Shown here: one piece after another, positions 24,944-36,557 of the stretch
How the letters are laid out: the number at the start of each line of letters is the position of its first letter
Position numbering within the stretch: the first letter of the stretch is position 1
From: Capitulum mitella
Lineage: Eukaryota > Arthropoda > Thecostraca > Pollicipedomorpha > Pollicipedidae
DNA: 64,000 nt
Reading direction: 5' to 3'
NCBI GenBank assembly: GCA_030062745.1
Contig: CP099848.1
Location: forward strand, 5,008,685-5,072,684
The notes under the pieces: generated by a model
The model's input: only the letters and a program-made list of their open reading frames with translations
Database searches by the model: none
What the model was told of the DNA's origin: nothing
Translations under genes and position numbers: made by a program

Positions 24944-27485
24944 CTAGTAAAATCGCAGTGAACTAGAACAAATGTTAAAGCTGTTTTGAAAACTCTTCTG
25001 TTGTGGAAAAGACGTTTTTGTGGTCGTTTTAATCTGACTGGTGCTGTCGATTGAGATCATCCATATTAAGAACTCATGATTGTTTGAGAAGCCTTGGTTA
25101 CTTAGGATTTCGAAACATGGCCTCCGGCCTATAATAATGGCAGCGACAAAATATCTTGGAACAGCCTTTGGAACGCAGCTTGGCGTGAGAACTTTTCGTG
25201 CGATAACAAACCGAATTTCTACTCTCTCGAAACTCTCCTTTCGGAACACTCCAAATGTCTGTGAAACTAGGAGAATACGTCAATGAGTATCTGCAGGGGT
25301 GAATGATAGAACCATTAGTCATATATGAGTCCCTACAATAGTTTTTTTTCTGCGACTTATGTCCAGCAGGCAGCACATTAAGCAGTCTTCGAGCGTAGGA
25401 TGAGGAGGCGGTTTCTGCAATTGAGGCCCTTCCTTCCTGCTATTCCTATGCTGTCTATTTTCTTCGGACCCGTTGTCTCCTTTCACTTTATGACGCAGTA
25501 CAAATTTTACTGTATGACGCACAAATCGGGACCACTTCCGTGCCCCCTCCCCGCAGCCCTAACCCTTTCCAACCGCGTCTCTAAAGCCTGTAAATATTGG
25601 CTTACTGCGATACGGTAATTACTGTTCTGGTCCGCGATACACGGGGAGAATTGCATGGCTACCGAACGGGAGCTGGTGTGAGCGATTGCAATCTGAGACC
25701 GAGTTGAGGCAGTTCAGACGTTGAGTTAGGTCAACTTTCAAATTGGGCTTTACCGTGAGGAGAAAAGTTGCTGCACCAGGGAGTGGTAGGAAATAGCAGA
25801 CACCCAACCTGTCCATTCAGCAAATCAGTTTACCCCCGGTTTCAGGAGTTTAGTTTGCCCGCACAACCCGTCCTGGCGGGAACATCCGGCGACCTTTCTG
25901 CCGGAGGGGAGGGGCCGGCCGCCGCCTGCGCCGGGCCCGGGCGGCGGATCTCTGTATTCGCTCGCGGCGCAAGGCTCATCGTGCGCGAACTGCCAGGACC
26001 CGACGAGCCATAAGCGAACCGTTCCCAGTCGGTGGCCGTCCGCCTGCGTCCCGGCGGGCTGCCGCCTGATTGGGAAACGCCCGGCCGTCGACAGGGGATC
26101 CGCCGCCGCCGCCGAGGATGACGCGGCGACGGCGCCGGCGCGCGGGCCGGCGGCGCCGTGATGATTGGAATTCCAGCGCTTATGGCCCGACGCGGGGCTG
26201 GCGGGAGTGGCCGCCGGTCGGCGCGGGAAGTGGCCGTCACGGAGGTGTTTGCTTAAGGAAAAAAGCCCACACCGCTGCGGGCTTTTTGTCCGGGGAACGG
26301 TGTCCCGCAGCTGCCGAGCGTGATCCAGAGCAACTTTGCAACACAACGTGGTCCAGCCTTAGCGTTAATTTTCGGCTAATTCGGCGTCCAGCGTAAATTC
26401 AGTGGCAACAAAATGCACCGTTTCGCCAATTGATCCAGAATATTCTCTGGCGATTGTCGAGTTCGTAGGAGGATCAAAATAATGTTGTAACAAAGGAGCG
26501 ATAGGGTGGGAAGGTAAACAAAATAGCGGACACTTTCTCGATCCAACAGATGAATGACACCAAATGATCGAAAAACAGATTCATATCACATGCTTTCCTT
26601 TCTAGATGCCTTTCCCAAAGGTAAACTAGCAGTCAAAGCATATGCTGGTGAATGTGCTTGAATTTGTTTTTCGTTTTCTTTCGTATGTTCATTTTTTACC
26701 CAGAAGGCACTGTAAGCTTAATCGGCGGTAGCTTTTGTGAACGCGAGGTCTTATGAGAAATCGACCAGACCGAAACGCTGTCGTTTATGTCAGCGAGCCC
26801 GATCTATACAACCATAAATCGCACTGCGAACCTTATTCAATTACGTCGCTACCGCCTTTGCATGCTGCATTGTGTGGACCGCTGACTGTCTTGCGGTTCA
26901 ATGCCGGCCAGTACATTATGTTGGTGGTCGCCAGCTAGTCGGTGGCGTGGCAACAAGTGAAGCAAACGCCATGGAAAGTTGTGACCCCTCGGCGCCCGTT
27001 CAGTGCTGGACTGTAACGGAATGCTTCGTCTAGCTTTGCTTTTCAAAAATATGCAGTTTGAGTTGGTCACAGAATGTCGCTGGCCCTGTTCTCAACATTC
27101 GGGTCTCTGACAAGTTCTAGGGGCACGAATATGTCATAAATAAAGGTTACAAAGCTACGGCAAAATGTTACGAGATGATACGGAAGCGCAGATTTCCCAC
27201 AGCACGGTTGATATCGAGCGCGAAGTACTCGCGGTGAACTCAAAGCATTTGTTATCACGGCCAACAAAATTTAGGTTTTGGGCGCAACTGAGCATTGCAG
27301 ATGTGATGAAACCAGAAGGGCAGACTCAGGTGCCAAGGAGAGTGTATGTCAGAGTTCGCCTGCTTTCGTGTTTTTCCTTTCTGCTATCATTCGCTGTCCA
27401 GCGCTGTGCAACGAACACCATTTAACACCATGCAGCTGACACCACCATTTAACACCATGAACACCATGCAGCTGCTGTAAATCGT
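24944..27485. other. Intergenic stretch with one CpG island
   Basis: AT-rich at first, then a CpG-rich island at about 25860-26250 followed by a hairpin. No exon is recognised. Near 27420-27475 a short piece containing AACACCATG and CACCATGCAGCTG is repeated a few times. Confidence 0.4.
26260..26287. other. Hairpin resembling a bacterial terminator
   Basis: AAAAAGCCC is followed, after a 10-base loop, by GGGCTTTTT: a 9-bp stem with an A-run before and a T-run in the arm. In bacteria this form ends transcription. Here the surroundings are eukaryotic and no bacterial gene is next to it, so it is noted only as a structure. Confidence 0.4.
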
Positions 27486-27640
27486 GTTCTGCATAGTCTG
27501 TTGGAAATTGGTTTTATGGTTTCCTTTGTCGTTTGTTTAATGTTTCGCGTCAAGGTTTTCGTGTTTATCGGCCAACTGTAAATTGACTCGCCTATATTCA
27601 TGCCATAGCTCAAGTATATTTTCCACCAACGTTTCAATTG
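27486..27640 (-). repeat. Dispersed repeat, probable Penelope-like element part
   Basis: On the minus strand this encodes INTKTLTRNIKQTTK in one frame. The DNA is clearly similar to 32925-33020 on the plus strand. Both lie downstream of a Penelope-like element copy in the same orientation. They may be the start of a second tandem element, which is an arrangement known for Penelope elements. That role is inferred. Confidence 0.45.
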
Positions 27641-28739
27641 GAGAAATGTGCTTTAACATTGTGGGACAGAATGAATGGATTGCAATACGAACAACTTTGA
27701 AATAAAAGGAGGAGAAAGCTTGGCTTTCTGTACTACATGCCAAGCCAAGCCAATTTCCTCGCGTGTACTGCGATTTATTTGGTAACTTCTGGCCAACCTG
27801 GCCGCGTCTCGCCAGTGTGGCCGCTGGCCAAATCCTGTGATTCACAAAGGCTATGTGCCTTGACAAGGCTGAAAGGTTTTACAGCGAAGACGCTGATTGG
27901 TCGGAGACTGATAAGCTGGAAGCGCAGGAAAAGTGGCTAGGGAGCGGAAAATTCCTTCACTCGTTGAGCACGTGGTCCTTATTTAAGATCGTAGCGTCTG
28001 TGTTTGAAGCGATTTGTGGTTTTCAAAACCTGAAGAAGGTAAGTGGGTTGGTTTGCGGATTTACTTAGCTGTAATTTCATGCAAGCAAGCAAAGGTCGCA
28101 GTGGTGTTTAAAGTGCCATGTCTAACAAGTGAAGTGAACGTGAAGGGAAACCCAGAGCCTCGCGAATGCTTAAACTGGCCAGAAAGGTACACCCTGGCCA
28201 ATCTGGCCGAGAATCTGGCAGCTTTTTAAATGTCCGTATAAACGTGCCGAAGTGACGTTCACCATCTTCAGACTATGTACAGCAGACTTGAGCGCTGAGA
28301 GAGAACATTGCATATACGTAAATACTGTTCTCAGCTGTGACACCCTGGCCTGACACAGCAGCTATCAACCGAAATCGGGCGAGTACAAAAACGAGCTTGT
28401 AATGCCATCATCAGATGCAACAGCTATACAGACTACGTCTCTGCCTGCTAGCTGCTCAGCCTGGAAACGCTGCCCCAGCGCCGTAAAGCTGCTGTCCGCA
28501 AGCTGTCCAGCAAGATATCCTGGCCAGCGCGGCCCACCCACAGTACCCAGCTGGACGGCTCACGAGCGAAGTACGCACCCTGCGCTGAACGCGGTAGTTG
28601 ACTGAGGTCTGAACCAACGCCGAACTTTACAGGAAGTCCCCAGTCATCGTTCTGGTCCATATAATAATCTCTGCGCAATAATTAGACAAATATCGGCACT
28701 GTCGTCCTTTTACAAGCTTTTATTCGCGTGCGTGTTTTT

Positions 28740-30240
28740 TCTCTTGAGTGTTTGGTGTCTTTTCTTCCGCGCGCGCTATCCACGTCACGCGTTTGTTACT
28801 CTCTTAGACCTTGTTACCGGTCCAGGAATGTTACTTGGCTGAATAAAACTGAATGTTTGTTTGTATGCGCTTATGTATACGAGCTCGAACAATGAAATGA
28901 ACGAAACCTTGACCTTATGATAGGTTACTTGGGAAATTACAAAAAACCGCAGGAAGTACGAGAGTATAGAAAGGAAAGACGCGCAACAAGCGCACACAAT
29001 GTTTGATGCAGGCGAACATTCCGCACATGCGTTGCCGGACAAGTCCTAGGTGACCCGGGCATTGGTGTGCCAGTGCCGGTCACGCTGGATGGAGATGGTG
29101 TGATATGTCATGATGTTCCGGCGAGCCGCTGATGGTTTTAAGATGACAGCATTGAAGGCAAAGTCACTTTAGGTGATGTGTGCCCTGTGCTCCTGAGCAT
29201 GTGTTTCTGAGGATCTTCATCTCTGGGGTGCATGGTCAAGCGTCGTAAGAGGGTAGTAGTGGTGACACCAATGTACAGTGCGTGATAAAGCCGGCAACCT
29301 TCATATGGGCAAGTAAATTTATGCACCACATTTGGGTATTTGGAATGGTTGAGATATTCGACATGTTGTTTTTCATGACAGGATGACTGATTTTCTTACT
29401 TTTCTAGTAAATAATGATGGCGGGTTTCTTTTCTTCGTCGGTGGGTAAAACCTTGTTTTTGATGTTTTTGAGTATTTTTTCGCCCACTTTGTATGATGGA
29501 GGTATTTGAATTTTGTAATAAAGCTTGACTGTGTTTTACCTGACCGAGGGCGCAGTTTGTTGAAGATGGCGATCCAGCTATTTCTTACTGCGTTATCATT
29601 GTCAGTGTTGTTTAAGTTGTTCTTAACCAATTTGTTTAGCTCGCCATGAAGGGCTTCCCATTATATGCAATACCTGATTACTCTGCGGACAAAGGAGCGT
29701 ATGACGCTCGCGCAATACCTGTCAAGACATTTACTGAGAACGTTCAGGCACCTGCCATTGTCACCTGGTTTTTGGAGGACTTTGGTCTTCAAAACGCCAT
29801 TTCTGGCGTCATCATTCAGGTGCAAGAAAGCAATACCATGGTGATTGCAGATGTCAGTTGCGAATTTTAAACAGATTCTTCCATCATTCTGGTCTTCAGC
29901 TGGTCGAGCTGTTGGACGTCGCGGCATTGATATATCATCGACGTATTAATAATATATTGATGGTTTTTGGGCGACGTATTCAAGCACTTTGCTCCAGTCT
30001 ATTTTCCAGTCGGTTTTCACTCTGGTTTCCAGTCTGCGCGAATATATGTCTGCAAACAGACGCCACAGAGCAGAGTGATGGCCACGCCAGCGTTTTGCCT
30101 GTAGAAAATATTGCTGGGACCATGGAGGAGGGCTCCCGACATGCAAATATGATGCATTTTCTCCAGGATGGGCCTGGACAGTTTGAGCGGTGACAGAGAA
30201 GGATGGTTGCATATGCAGCTCAGCATCATTTGTATGGTTT
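28740..30240 (-). pseudogene. Penelope-like retroelement, decayed 5'-truncated copy 1
   Basis: Read on the minus strand, this holds the C-terminal part of a Penelope-type polyprotein. It begins with a worn form of the RT block around QNAGVA, followed in another frame by LFADIYS. Next is the RT catalytic motif YVDD (29934-29945), then a block with NGRCLN, then DRYCASVIRSFVRRVIRYC. A region with KFKYLHHTKWAKKY follows. Last comes a GIY-YIG endonuclease piece (cysteine pair CPYEGC, then YIG at 29267-29275, then LLRRLTMH). Frameshifts and stops break it. The last about 350 bases match the 3' region of copy 2. Reverse transcriptase plus GIY-YIG is diagnostic of the class. No intact frame remains. 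Confidence 0.8.
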
Positions 30241-30940
30241 TACAACCACCCTTCTCTGCCGCCGCTCGGACTGTCCCAGCCCATCCTGCAGACAATGCCT
30301 CATGCCTGTACGTCGGAGGTCTCTTCCGTGTTCCCAGGGGTGACCTCTACAGGCAGACGATGGCGTGGCCATCGGCTCTGCTCTGTGGTGCCTGCTTGCA
30401 GACATGAATATGTACAGACCGGAAAACAATGTGAAAATGGACTGGAAAACAGACTGGAACAAAGCGCTTGAAGATGTCGGCTCAAAACTACCGACATGTT
30501 AACGATATGTCGATGATGTATCGTAAGTCCTCAACGTTCAACGGACCAACCAACTGAAGGCCGGAGTGGAAGAGGAATCTGTTTTAAAATTCACAATCGA
30601 CATCAGCAACGATCCATTGCATTGCTTTATTGGAACTGAACATCGAAGCCAGCAGCACCGTTTTCAAGACCAAAGTCCACCGAAAAGCAGTTGACACTGT
30701 CAGGTGCTTGAATGTCATCAGCAAATGTTTTAACACGTATCACCTGAGCGTTATATGCTCCTTTGCCCTCACAGCAATCAAATATTGTACAGACCGGGAA
30801 ACCTTTCATGACGAGCTACAACGGACCAACAAATTCTGGCGGACAACTTATTTCGTGGTTGAAACTAATTCAACAACTAAAACTAATTCCACAACGCAGA
30901 CGTTGATAAAATCAAGAAATAACTGAATCGCCATCTTTAA

Positions 30941-32147
30941 CCCTATTCCCGGAGGGCTAGACGGTATGGTCGATTCCCGGCAGGGGGCGGATTCAGCCCC
31001 CCCCTGAGATCTCGAGAACTACTCGTCCGATTTCATCGCAACAAACGGCAATCGATTTGCCGTCACGTGAACTACATTTTTATAAAAAGAAATTTTCAAA
31101 ATTTTGAAATTTGTGGATACAGGGGGCAAATCTGTCAAAATGGAGGATACTTTTGGACTTCTTATAACTCCGTTGTTTATCGACCGATTTCGATGAAACT
31201 GGCATGAATCGAGAGATTATGGATAGGGTTTTTACCATGGGTCCGCAAATATGAAATTTTGAGAAAATTCATGGGCGTTCACAGGGTTTCAAAAATAGGA
31301 GGATTAGTTTTCTAACAACTGAATGAACAAAAAAGGCAAACACCCTTTTTTGGCTTCTGCTAGTCATGTTATACTAAAGAAGTAAAAATCGCATTACAAT
31401 GTTTGTATAATGTTAGTATAGGCGGTGCCAGGGACATGAAAAAGGGGGAACTGTCATGGCCACACGTTTCTCAGATCAACTTGTGACCTTTGACCTTAAA
31501 TGACCTCCAGTGACCTTGGGGTCACTTGGAATGATCTCGTGTGCATTTAATATTATCTGTAAACGTTTTCAATCATTTGAATTCAGTCTATTTCAAAAAT
31601 TTCATTTTATGGCTATTGCGATATAGTGTACGCGCACTGACATTTTAGGTCATAGCTCCGTGACCCGACCCGATATCAAGCTGAAACTTGGTACACAGTA
31701 GAGGGCACCTTACTACGTCACATATATTCCGGGTTTAGCATTTGAAAAAACGGCACCGAAATTATAGCGAAAAAACAAATTTTGACTTTTGACCTTGACC
31801 TGATCTTGTAAAATGACCTCAGATAAACAACATTATCTCTGCACATTGCCCAACTATTTAGCTATACATCCATATGAAGTTTTAAGTTCTAGCTTTAAAA
31901 CTCTGTTTTTGGCAGATATTTTCCTTTTACCCTCAACATGGCCAAAAATGGCATGAGGTGCCTTCCAAAAACGTTGCCTGGTTCCGCCCCTGAGCAAAAT
32001 AGAATTATGAAATTTTGTCACAGCACGTAGAAAGAATAGCTAGGAAAAGTCATCAAGTTTCGTGAAGCTGCGTCAAAAAGCCTGGAATTGGCAAGCAAAA
32101 AACCCGAGGGGGGCGGATTCCGCCCCCCCCCCCTACCGGGAATAGGG
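30941..32147 (-). mobile_element. Short piggyBac-like TTAA element, copy 2 (complete)
   Basis: This 1207-bp element begins CCCTATTCCCGG and ends with the exact complement. It is flanked on both sides by TTAA (30937-30940 and 32148-32151), so element plus target site form a perfect 16-base inverted repeat. It interrupts the Penelope-like copy, whose sequence continues on each side, and this fixes the limits independently. By eye it is roughly 95 percent identical to the copy at 36558, in reverse orientation. There is no transposase gene. Near each end lies a G-run/C-run palindrome, and an array of four AGGTCA half-sites lies at 31484-31516 (reverse strand). Confidence 0.9.
31484..31516 (-). 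promoter_or_regulatory. Array of four AGGTCA half-sites (DR1 + DR4 + DR4)
   Basis: TGACCT on the plus strand occurs at 31484, 31491, 31501 and 31511. Read on the other strand the spacers are 4, 4 and 1. AGGTCA direct repeats are the classic binding sites of nuclear receptors: DR1 for RXR/USP and HNF4-type, DR4 for thyroid-receptor/LXR-type partners. The same array is present in the two other copies of the element. Whether anything binds is not known. Confidence 0.5.
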
Positions 32148-32875
32148 TTAACAAACTTCACCCACGGTCAAGCAAGACACCATCAAGATTTATTACGACA
32201 GTGAAATATTTCCATCTTACAAAGTGGACGACAGAGTACGCAGAAACATCTTTCACAACAACGTTTTACCTACCGAAAAAAAAAACAAGGAACTCGCCAT
32301 CATCTTCCACAAAAGTATACAAATGGGTCATCTTGGCATACAAAACATGTCGAAATCCCTCAGCCAACTCAAACGCACCAATGCAGTGTATAAATTTGGC
32401 TGCCTGCATGAAGACTGCTGGCTTGACCATGCACATCACATAGATGTCACCGCTATTACGCTCTCACGACGCTTGACTATGAACCTCAGAGATGGAGCTA
32501 CGCAGTAACACATGATCAGGGACGAAGGACTCAGCAATACGTGCACGCAACGCTCACTGACATCAAAAATGATGTGCGTCTGTTTTGCATTCTTCCCTTC
32601 TATATTCCTGCACTTTCTGCATTGTTTTGTTGTTTATCGTCTAAATGTATTAGCCTAATCTCGATTTTCCAGTTGCAACCTCACAGTGTCATTTATTTAA
32701 TTGCTCCAGCCCGTAGTACCTATGTCAAATGTTTGCAATCCGAGATCAACCTACTTTTCATTCCCTGGAAATGGTGAATGTCACTGAAAGGTCAGTGAAA
32801 AATATGATTTAACTATGAGATGAATATAGGCCTGAATACTACGAGATAGGCTAATTATGAGATGGCTATAATATA

Positions 32876-32878
32876 GGA

Positions 32879-32914
<36 letters not shown>
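32876..32914. repeat. AT microsatellite
   Basis: A TA dinucleotide run flanked on both sides by variants of the phrase ATAGGCTAA(T/C)TATGAGATG, i.e. it sits within a short direct duplication. Confidence 0.85.
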
Positions 32915-32918
<4 letters not shown>

Positions 32919-32924
32919 GCTAAC

Positions 32925-33020
32925 TATGAGATGAATATATGAATCTCCGATTTGGCGATAAATACGAAAACCTTGATACAAAACATCGAACAAACGACAA
33001 AAATCACGAAATGTCGACAA
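32925..33020 (+). repeat. Dispersed repeat, probable Penelope-like element part
   Basis: This encodes INTKTLIQNIEQTTK and is similar at DNA level to 27486-27640 on the other strand. It follows the 3' end of Penelope-like copy 2 in the same direction. It may be the front of another tandem copy. Confidence 0.45.
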
Positions 33021-33549
33021 GGCTTGGTATTTAATAAGACATGTATTAATAGAGACAGAGGAGAGAGAGAGGTTCATTATTGTTTAGAAGCATATTCACA
33101 AACATATTTATGCATTCTGTATGTATATATGTATATATATGATATAAAAACTAGCCAATGAGACGTGGCAGAATAAGTGAAATGGCGCTATGGAATCATA
33201 CATTGCAAAGGTATTTACTTGCTTATTGATCAATGTGGAAAACCCTTACTTGCTGACCTCCAAAGCAGACACCGAACCACTTGAGAATGGGTGGTCTTTC
33301 TGAACTAAACAACATACGTGCATTTCCCTCTGGTGTTCACATTAACTACTGAGCACACAAGGATGACTGAATGCCTCAGCGCTAAACAAAATCAGCCCAA
33401 TACTGCCAACTTACCCCCTAGGCAACTGGTCCGCAATACGAATCACCGGCACGTTTCCGACACGGTATTTTTCACAGTTTTTTTTTGTGCGTTAGTTTTT
33501 CGTTATTCACGACATCATGTGCGGCGTTCCGTGACGCCGGCCTCCGTCG

Positions 33550-33662
33550 GCTCGTGACCGCCGCCCCTCCTGCGTCGGCAGTGACTGAGGCAGACGTCCG
33601 GTGACCCCAGCCGCCCTCTGGCTCGTGACCGCCGCCCCTCCTGCGTCGGCAGTGGCTGAGGC
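33550..33662. repeat. Short tandem duplication, 71-bp period
   Basis: A segment of about 40 bases starting CTCGTGACCGCCGCCCC occurs at 33551 and again at 33622 with a single-base change (GTGACTG versus GTGGCTG). Only two copies are seen. Confidence 0.7.
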
Positions 33663-34275
33663 GGGCCGCCAGACCTCGCCTGCAGCCGCCACGTGCCACC
33701 CTGAAGTGATCGTCTGACCCGGCCATGCGGGCGCCGGCAGGCCGATAGCGGCGAGAGGCCGGACCGATCTCGTCAGACCGCCCGCGTCCCGAGACGGGCG
33801 AAAGCTGGCGGTTCCGCCCTCATGACCTGGCGAGGGAGCGTCGACCGCCGGGCGGATGTCGCGCTGCGGCCGGCCGGGCCCGGTGCCGGGCCGGGGCCGG
33901 CCTGCCCCGATTGATGGCGCGGATTTATCATGGGGGCGTGATAAACCCCGCGGGCCCGGTCGGCCGGCCGATAGAGCGATGGGGGGGGGGACGCTGCGGC
34001 GCCCGCCGTTGGCGACGAGCGGCGATCAGGCGCGGGGAGGTGACGAGCCGACCGCAGCCGCCGCTGATGAGAGCCCGGGTGTCGGATCAGGTCGGGGTTT
34101 ACGCGAACGGTAGCGGGATTCCATTTTTGCGCTTGTTTCTCACGAAATGTTGCTGACTTTATCTGTTGGAAGATTCCAGTCATAAACTGTAACTCGACGC
34201 TTTGCTCTTCACGTATTCTGTTTCCTTTCACGTTGCGATCGTGACTAATGCTCCGAATTACTACAAACATAATCG

Positions 34276-34345
34276 AACGAGAAAGAGAGAGAGGGAGAAA
34301 ACGACAGAGAGGGAGGGGAGAGAGAGACCGAGATGACAGAGAAGA
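34276..34345. repeat. GA-rich low-complexity tract
   Basis: An imperfect purine tract made of GAGA and GGGA blocks. The serine/leucine-rich minus frame across it is an artefact. Confidence 0.8.
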
Positions 34346-36557
34346 GTGCATGGCGGAACATAAGATGGCGCTGGTAAATTTCGGAGAAACGAGAGTGTTT
34401 ACGTGGAGGCTGCTTCACCAAAATTGAGCAGCACAAACAAAGCTGTAAATGCCTTCGTCAGCTTCACTTGCCACCTGCAGCTGGGTATTTACTGACGGCT
34501 TAAATATTGAACGCTCGATGCACAAACATCGTGAATCCACACCTCTGTCAAGTCCCTTTCACTCCTGAAAAACGATGGTAAGCCATTGTTTTTAAGGATT
34601 GTTAACTGAGGTTGAGTCCCGGCGCGTGCCGTGCGGAATGAAGAGACATTAGTGAACGGTCTACCTCAAAGCTTTGTACTTCAGGTGTTGTGCGAAACCA
34701 GCGAGCGGGTTAACAGGGTTTCGCGTCAAGGAGGGCTGGGAAAGTACCTGAATGGGACGACAAAGTGCGTGGAGAAAGATAGCCGAAGGTCCGGTTGTTG
34801 CAGTGCATTTTGAGATATACAAGAATCTCTTAGGGGCGAAAAACACTAGTGTAGGCCTGGACCCTCCCAGTCCCGAGGATGACGTCCCTGACGCGATATG
34901 CAAACCCCGTCGTGACTGTAACTGCCCGGGAACGAAGGAAGAATGCTGCTGCCTGAGATGTCAGCGTCGAAATAAGTCGCTTGTTGCTGATGGCCTTTAT
35001 GTCGATATGACGTGTGATATGATATGATAGGATGATCTTTATGTCGGTTGCTGATTTTGTTCCGTAATACGGGACTAATTTAGAGGCCATTTTTATCACA
35101 CAGTGTCATGGATGTAGTGCATGGTGTCATGATGAATTCAGATTGCTTAAGCATCTCCCATGTTGTCCCAAAATGTATGAAAATAACCCTTTTTTTAAGA
35201 GCTATAGTTTATTTATTTCACTGCCTTGGATAATCCACATATTATGTGGGCATTCTCGGCCCATCGTCATGAGCTGAAAATCAGCGTGGTATGACGGGGA
35301 TTCCAGCCATAGTGTTTTACAGGCAGTTGGAATACATTTGGCAACAATTCACGCTTTGTATCATATTAGGCGTTAGGTATCTTACTAGGTAATCTTATGA
35401 GATATTTGGACCATTATTTTTATACGTTTAAGTGAAAAATGTTACCTGTTTCCTCTTTTGCTAAAACCTGTTAGGAGCAAGGCTATTAAGACATTGCTTT
35501 CTGTTTTTTTTTTTTAAGAATATTGGATCATAGTCGCTTTCGTGTTATTTTTCACGAGTGGGTTCCGCCTTTAGAAAAGTACCAGATATCAACTTGAGTG
35601 CAAACAGACATAAGCAAACCTTTTGTGTATCGGTACACTGAGACTATGGTTACTGAAAAAATATTTAACGTATGGCTTGTAAAGTGGCGTCAACAGAATC
35701 ATGTATATAGTGCATCTTGTGAGACAGTTTATACGAGTTGTAGCTTCGAGTTCTTCTTTCTGTGAAAAACAGTATTGCAGGCTTTCAGTTTGTCTCACGT
35801 TTCAGCAAGAAGGGCAGGCGTTCAGGCGGGACAAAGTCACTACTTGCGAGCAGCAAATGAAAGCCAGTCTGGATATATGAATGGCAGCAGACTTTGAGGG
35901 ACAGACTGATATCATGCAGAAGAACACGTATGCTAGCTGACACATTCCAAATGTCCTACGCGGTGAGGTGGATTGTTTCGAGTATTTCCATGGGACGTGT
36001 CCAGATAACTCATCATGAAACGTAAATGGCTGTAGAGCATACGAGTCAGTGAACACAACGGTACACTCATTCCCTTCCATGGCCTCTTATTCGCCAGAAG
36101 TAGTCGTGGGGCAGCGTTTCCCATGAGTCTAAGCACCCGAGGCAAGGCTCACAGGAGTACCTTCAGTCCGTTCAGTTAAGTTCCATCCTGTGGTGCTTCT
36201 TGCTCTTTCCATGGTACAAGCGTTGGGAATTTTCGAACATAAGCCGGGTTGTTCCTTGTTTGATGTATGAGGTTGTCTTGGTGTTCATATTATATCTGTG
36301 GGAACAACAAAAGCCGTGCAAGTTTTTCCTTTTTAGTAAGCCTTGTTTATGAGTACATTTTTCTACCCAACTTCCAGAATGTAATCTTTCTCGTTGCTTC
36401 TCTTCATAAAGCCCTTTGCTTCACCGGCTCATTATCTGTTCGGAGCTGTAAACTTTCGGGAAGATTACGTCACTTTCCTTCTCGCAGAGTAAACGAGTTA
36501 TGCCAAAGTTCTTCTTCACTATATGGAATGTAAAATCTAGTTTTAACACATGTGTAA

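Larger units (their letters stand above)
30244..32780 (+). pseudogene. Penelope-like retroelement, decayed copy 2, head to head with copy 1
   Basis: The plus strand carries the same pieces as copy 1 in the same order. The RT region starts at PSLPPLGLSQPIL. YVDD lies at 30506-30517, then VFKTKVHRK and VRCLN, then YHLSVICSFALTAIKYC and a segment FHDELQRTNKF. After a 1207-bp insertion (30941-32147) it resumes with a block whose clearest part is KVDDRVRRNIFHNN (first residues read across a frame change). It ends with the GIY-YIG region, where the YIG position reads HID, so the nuclease motif is lost. The start coincides closely with the start of copy 1, giving an inverted pair with about 40 bases between. 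Stops and frame changes make it non-functional. Confidence 0.8.
33021..36557. other. Non-coding stretch with a CpG-rich island
   Basis: A CpG-rich island covers about 33510-34110, followed by a GA-rich tract and AT-rich DNA. The 192-codon minus-strand frame over 33773-34351 and the 91-codon plus frame from 34752 show no domain I recognise. Confidence 0.4.

Noticed and set aside
30190-30471. Short plus- and minus-strand frames at the centre of the inverted Penelope-like pair, as separate genes
   Set aside because: They are the two arms of the same retroelement segment read in various frames.
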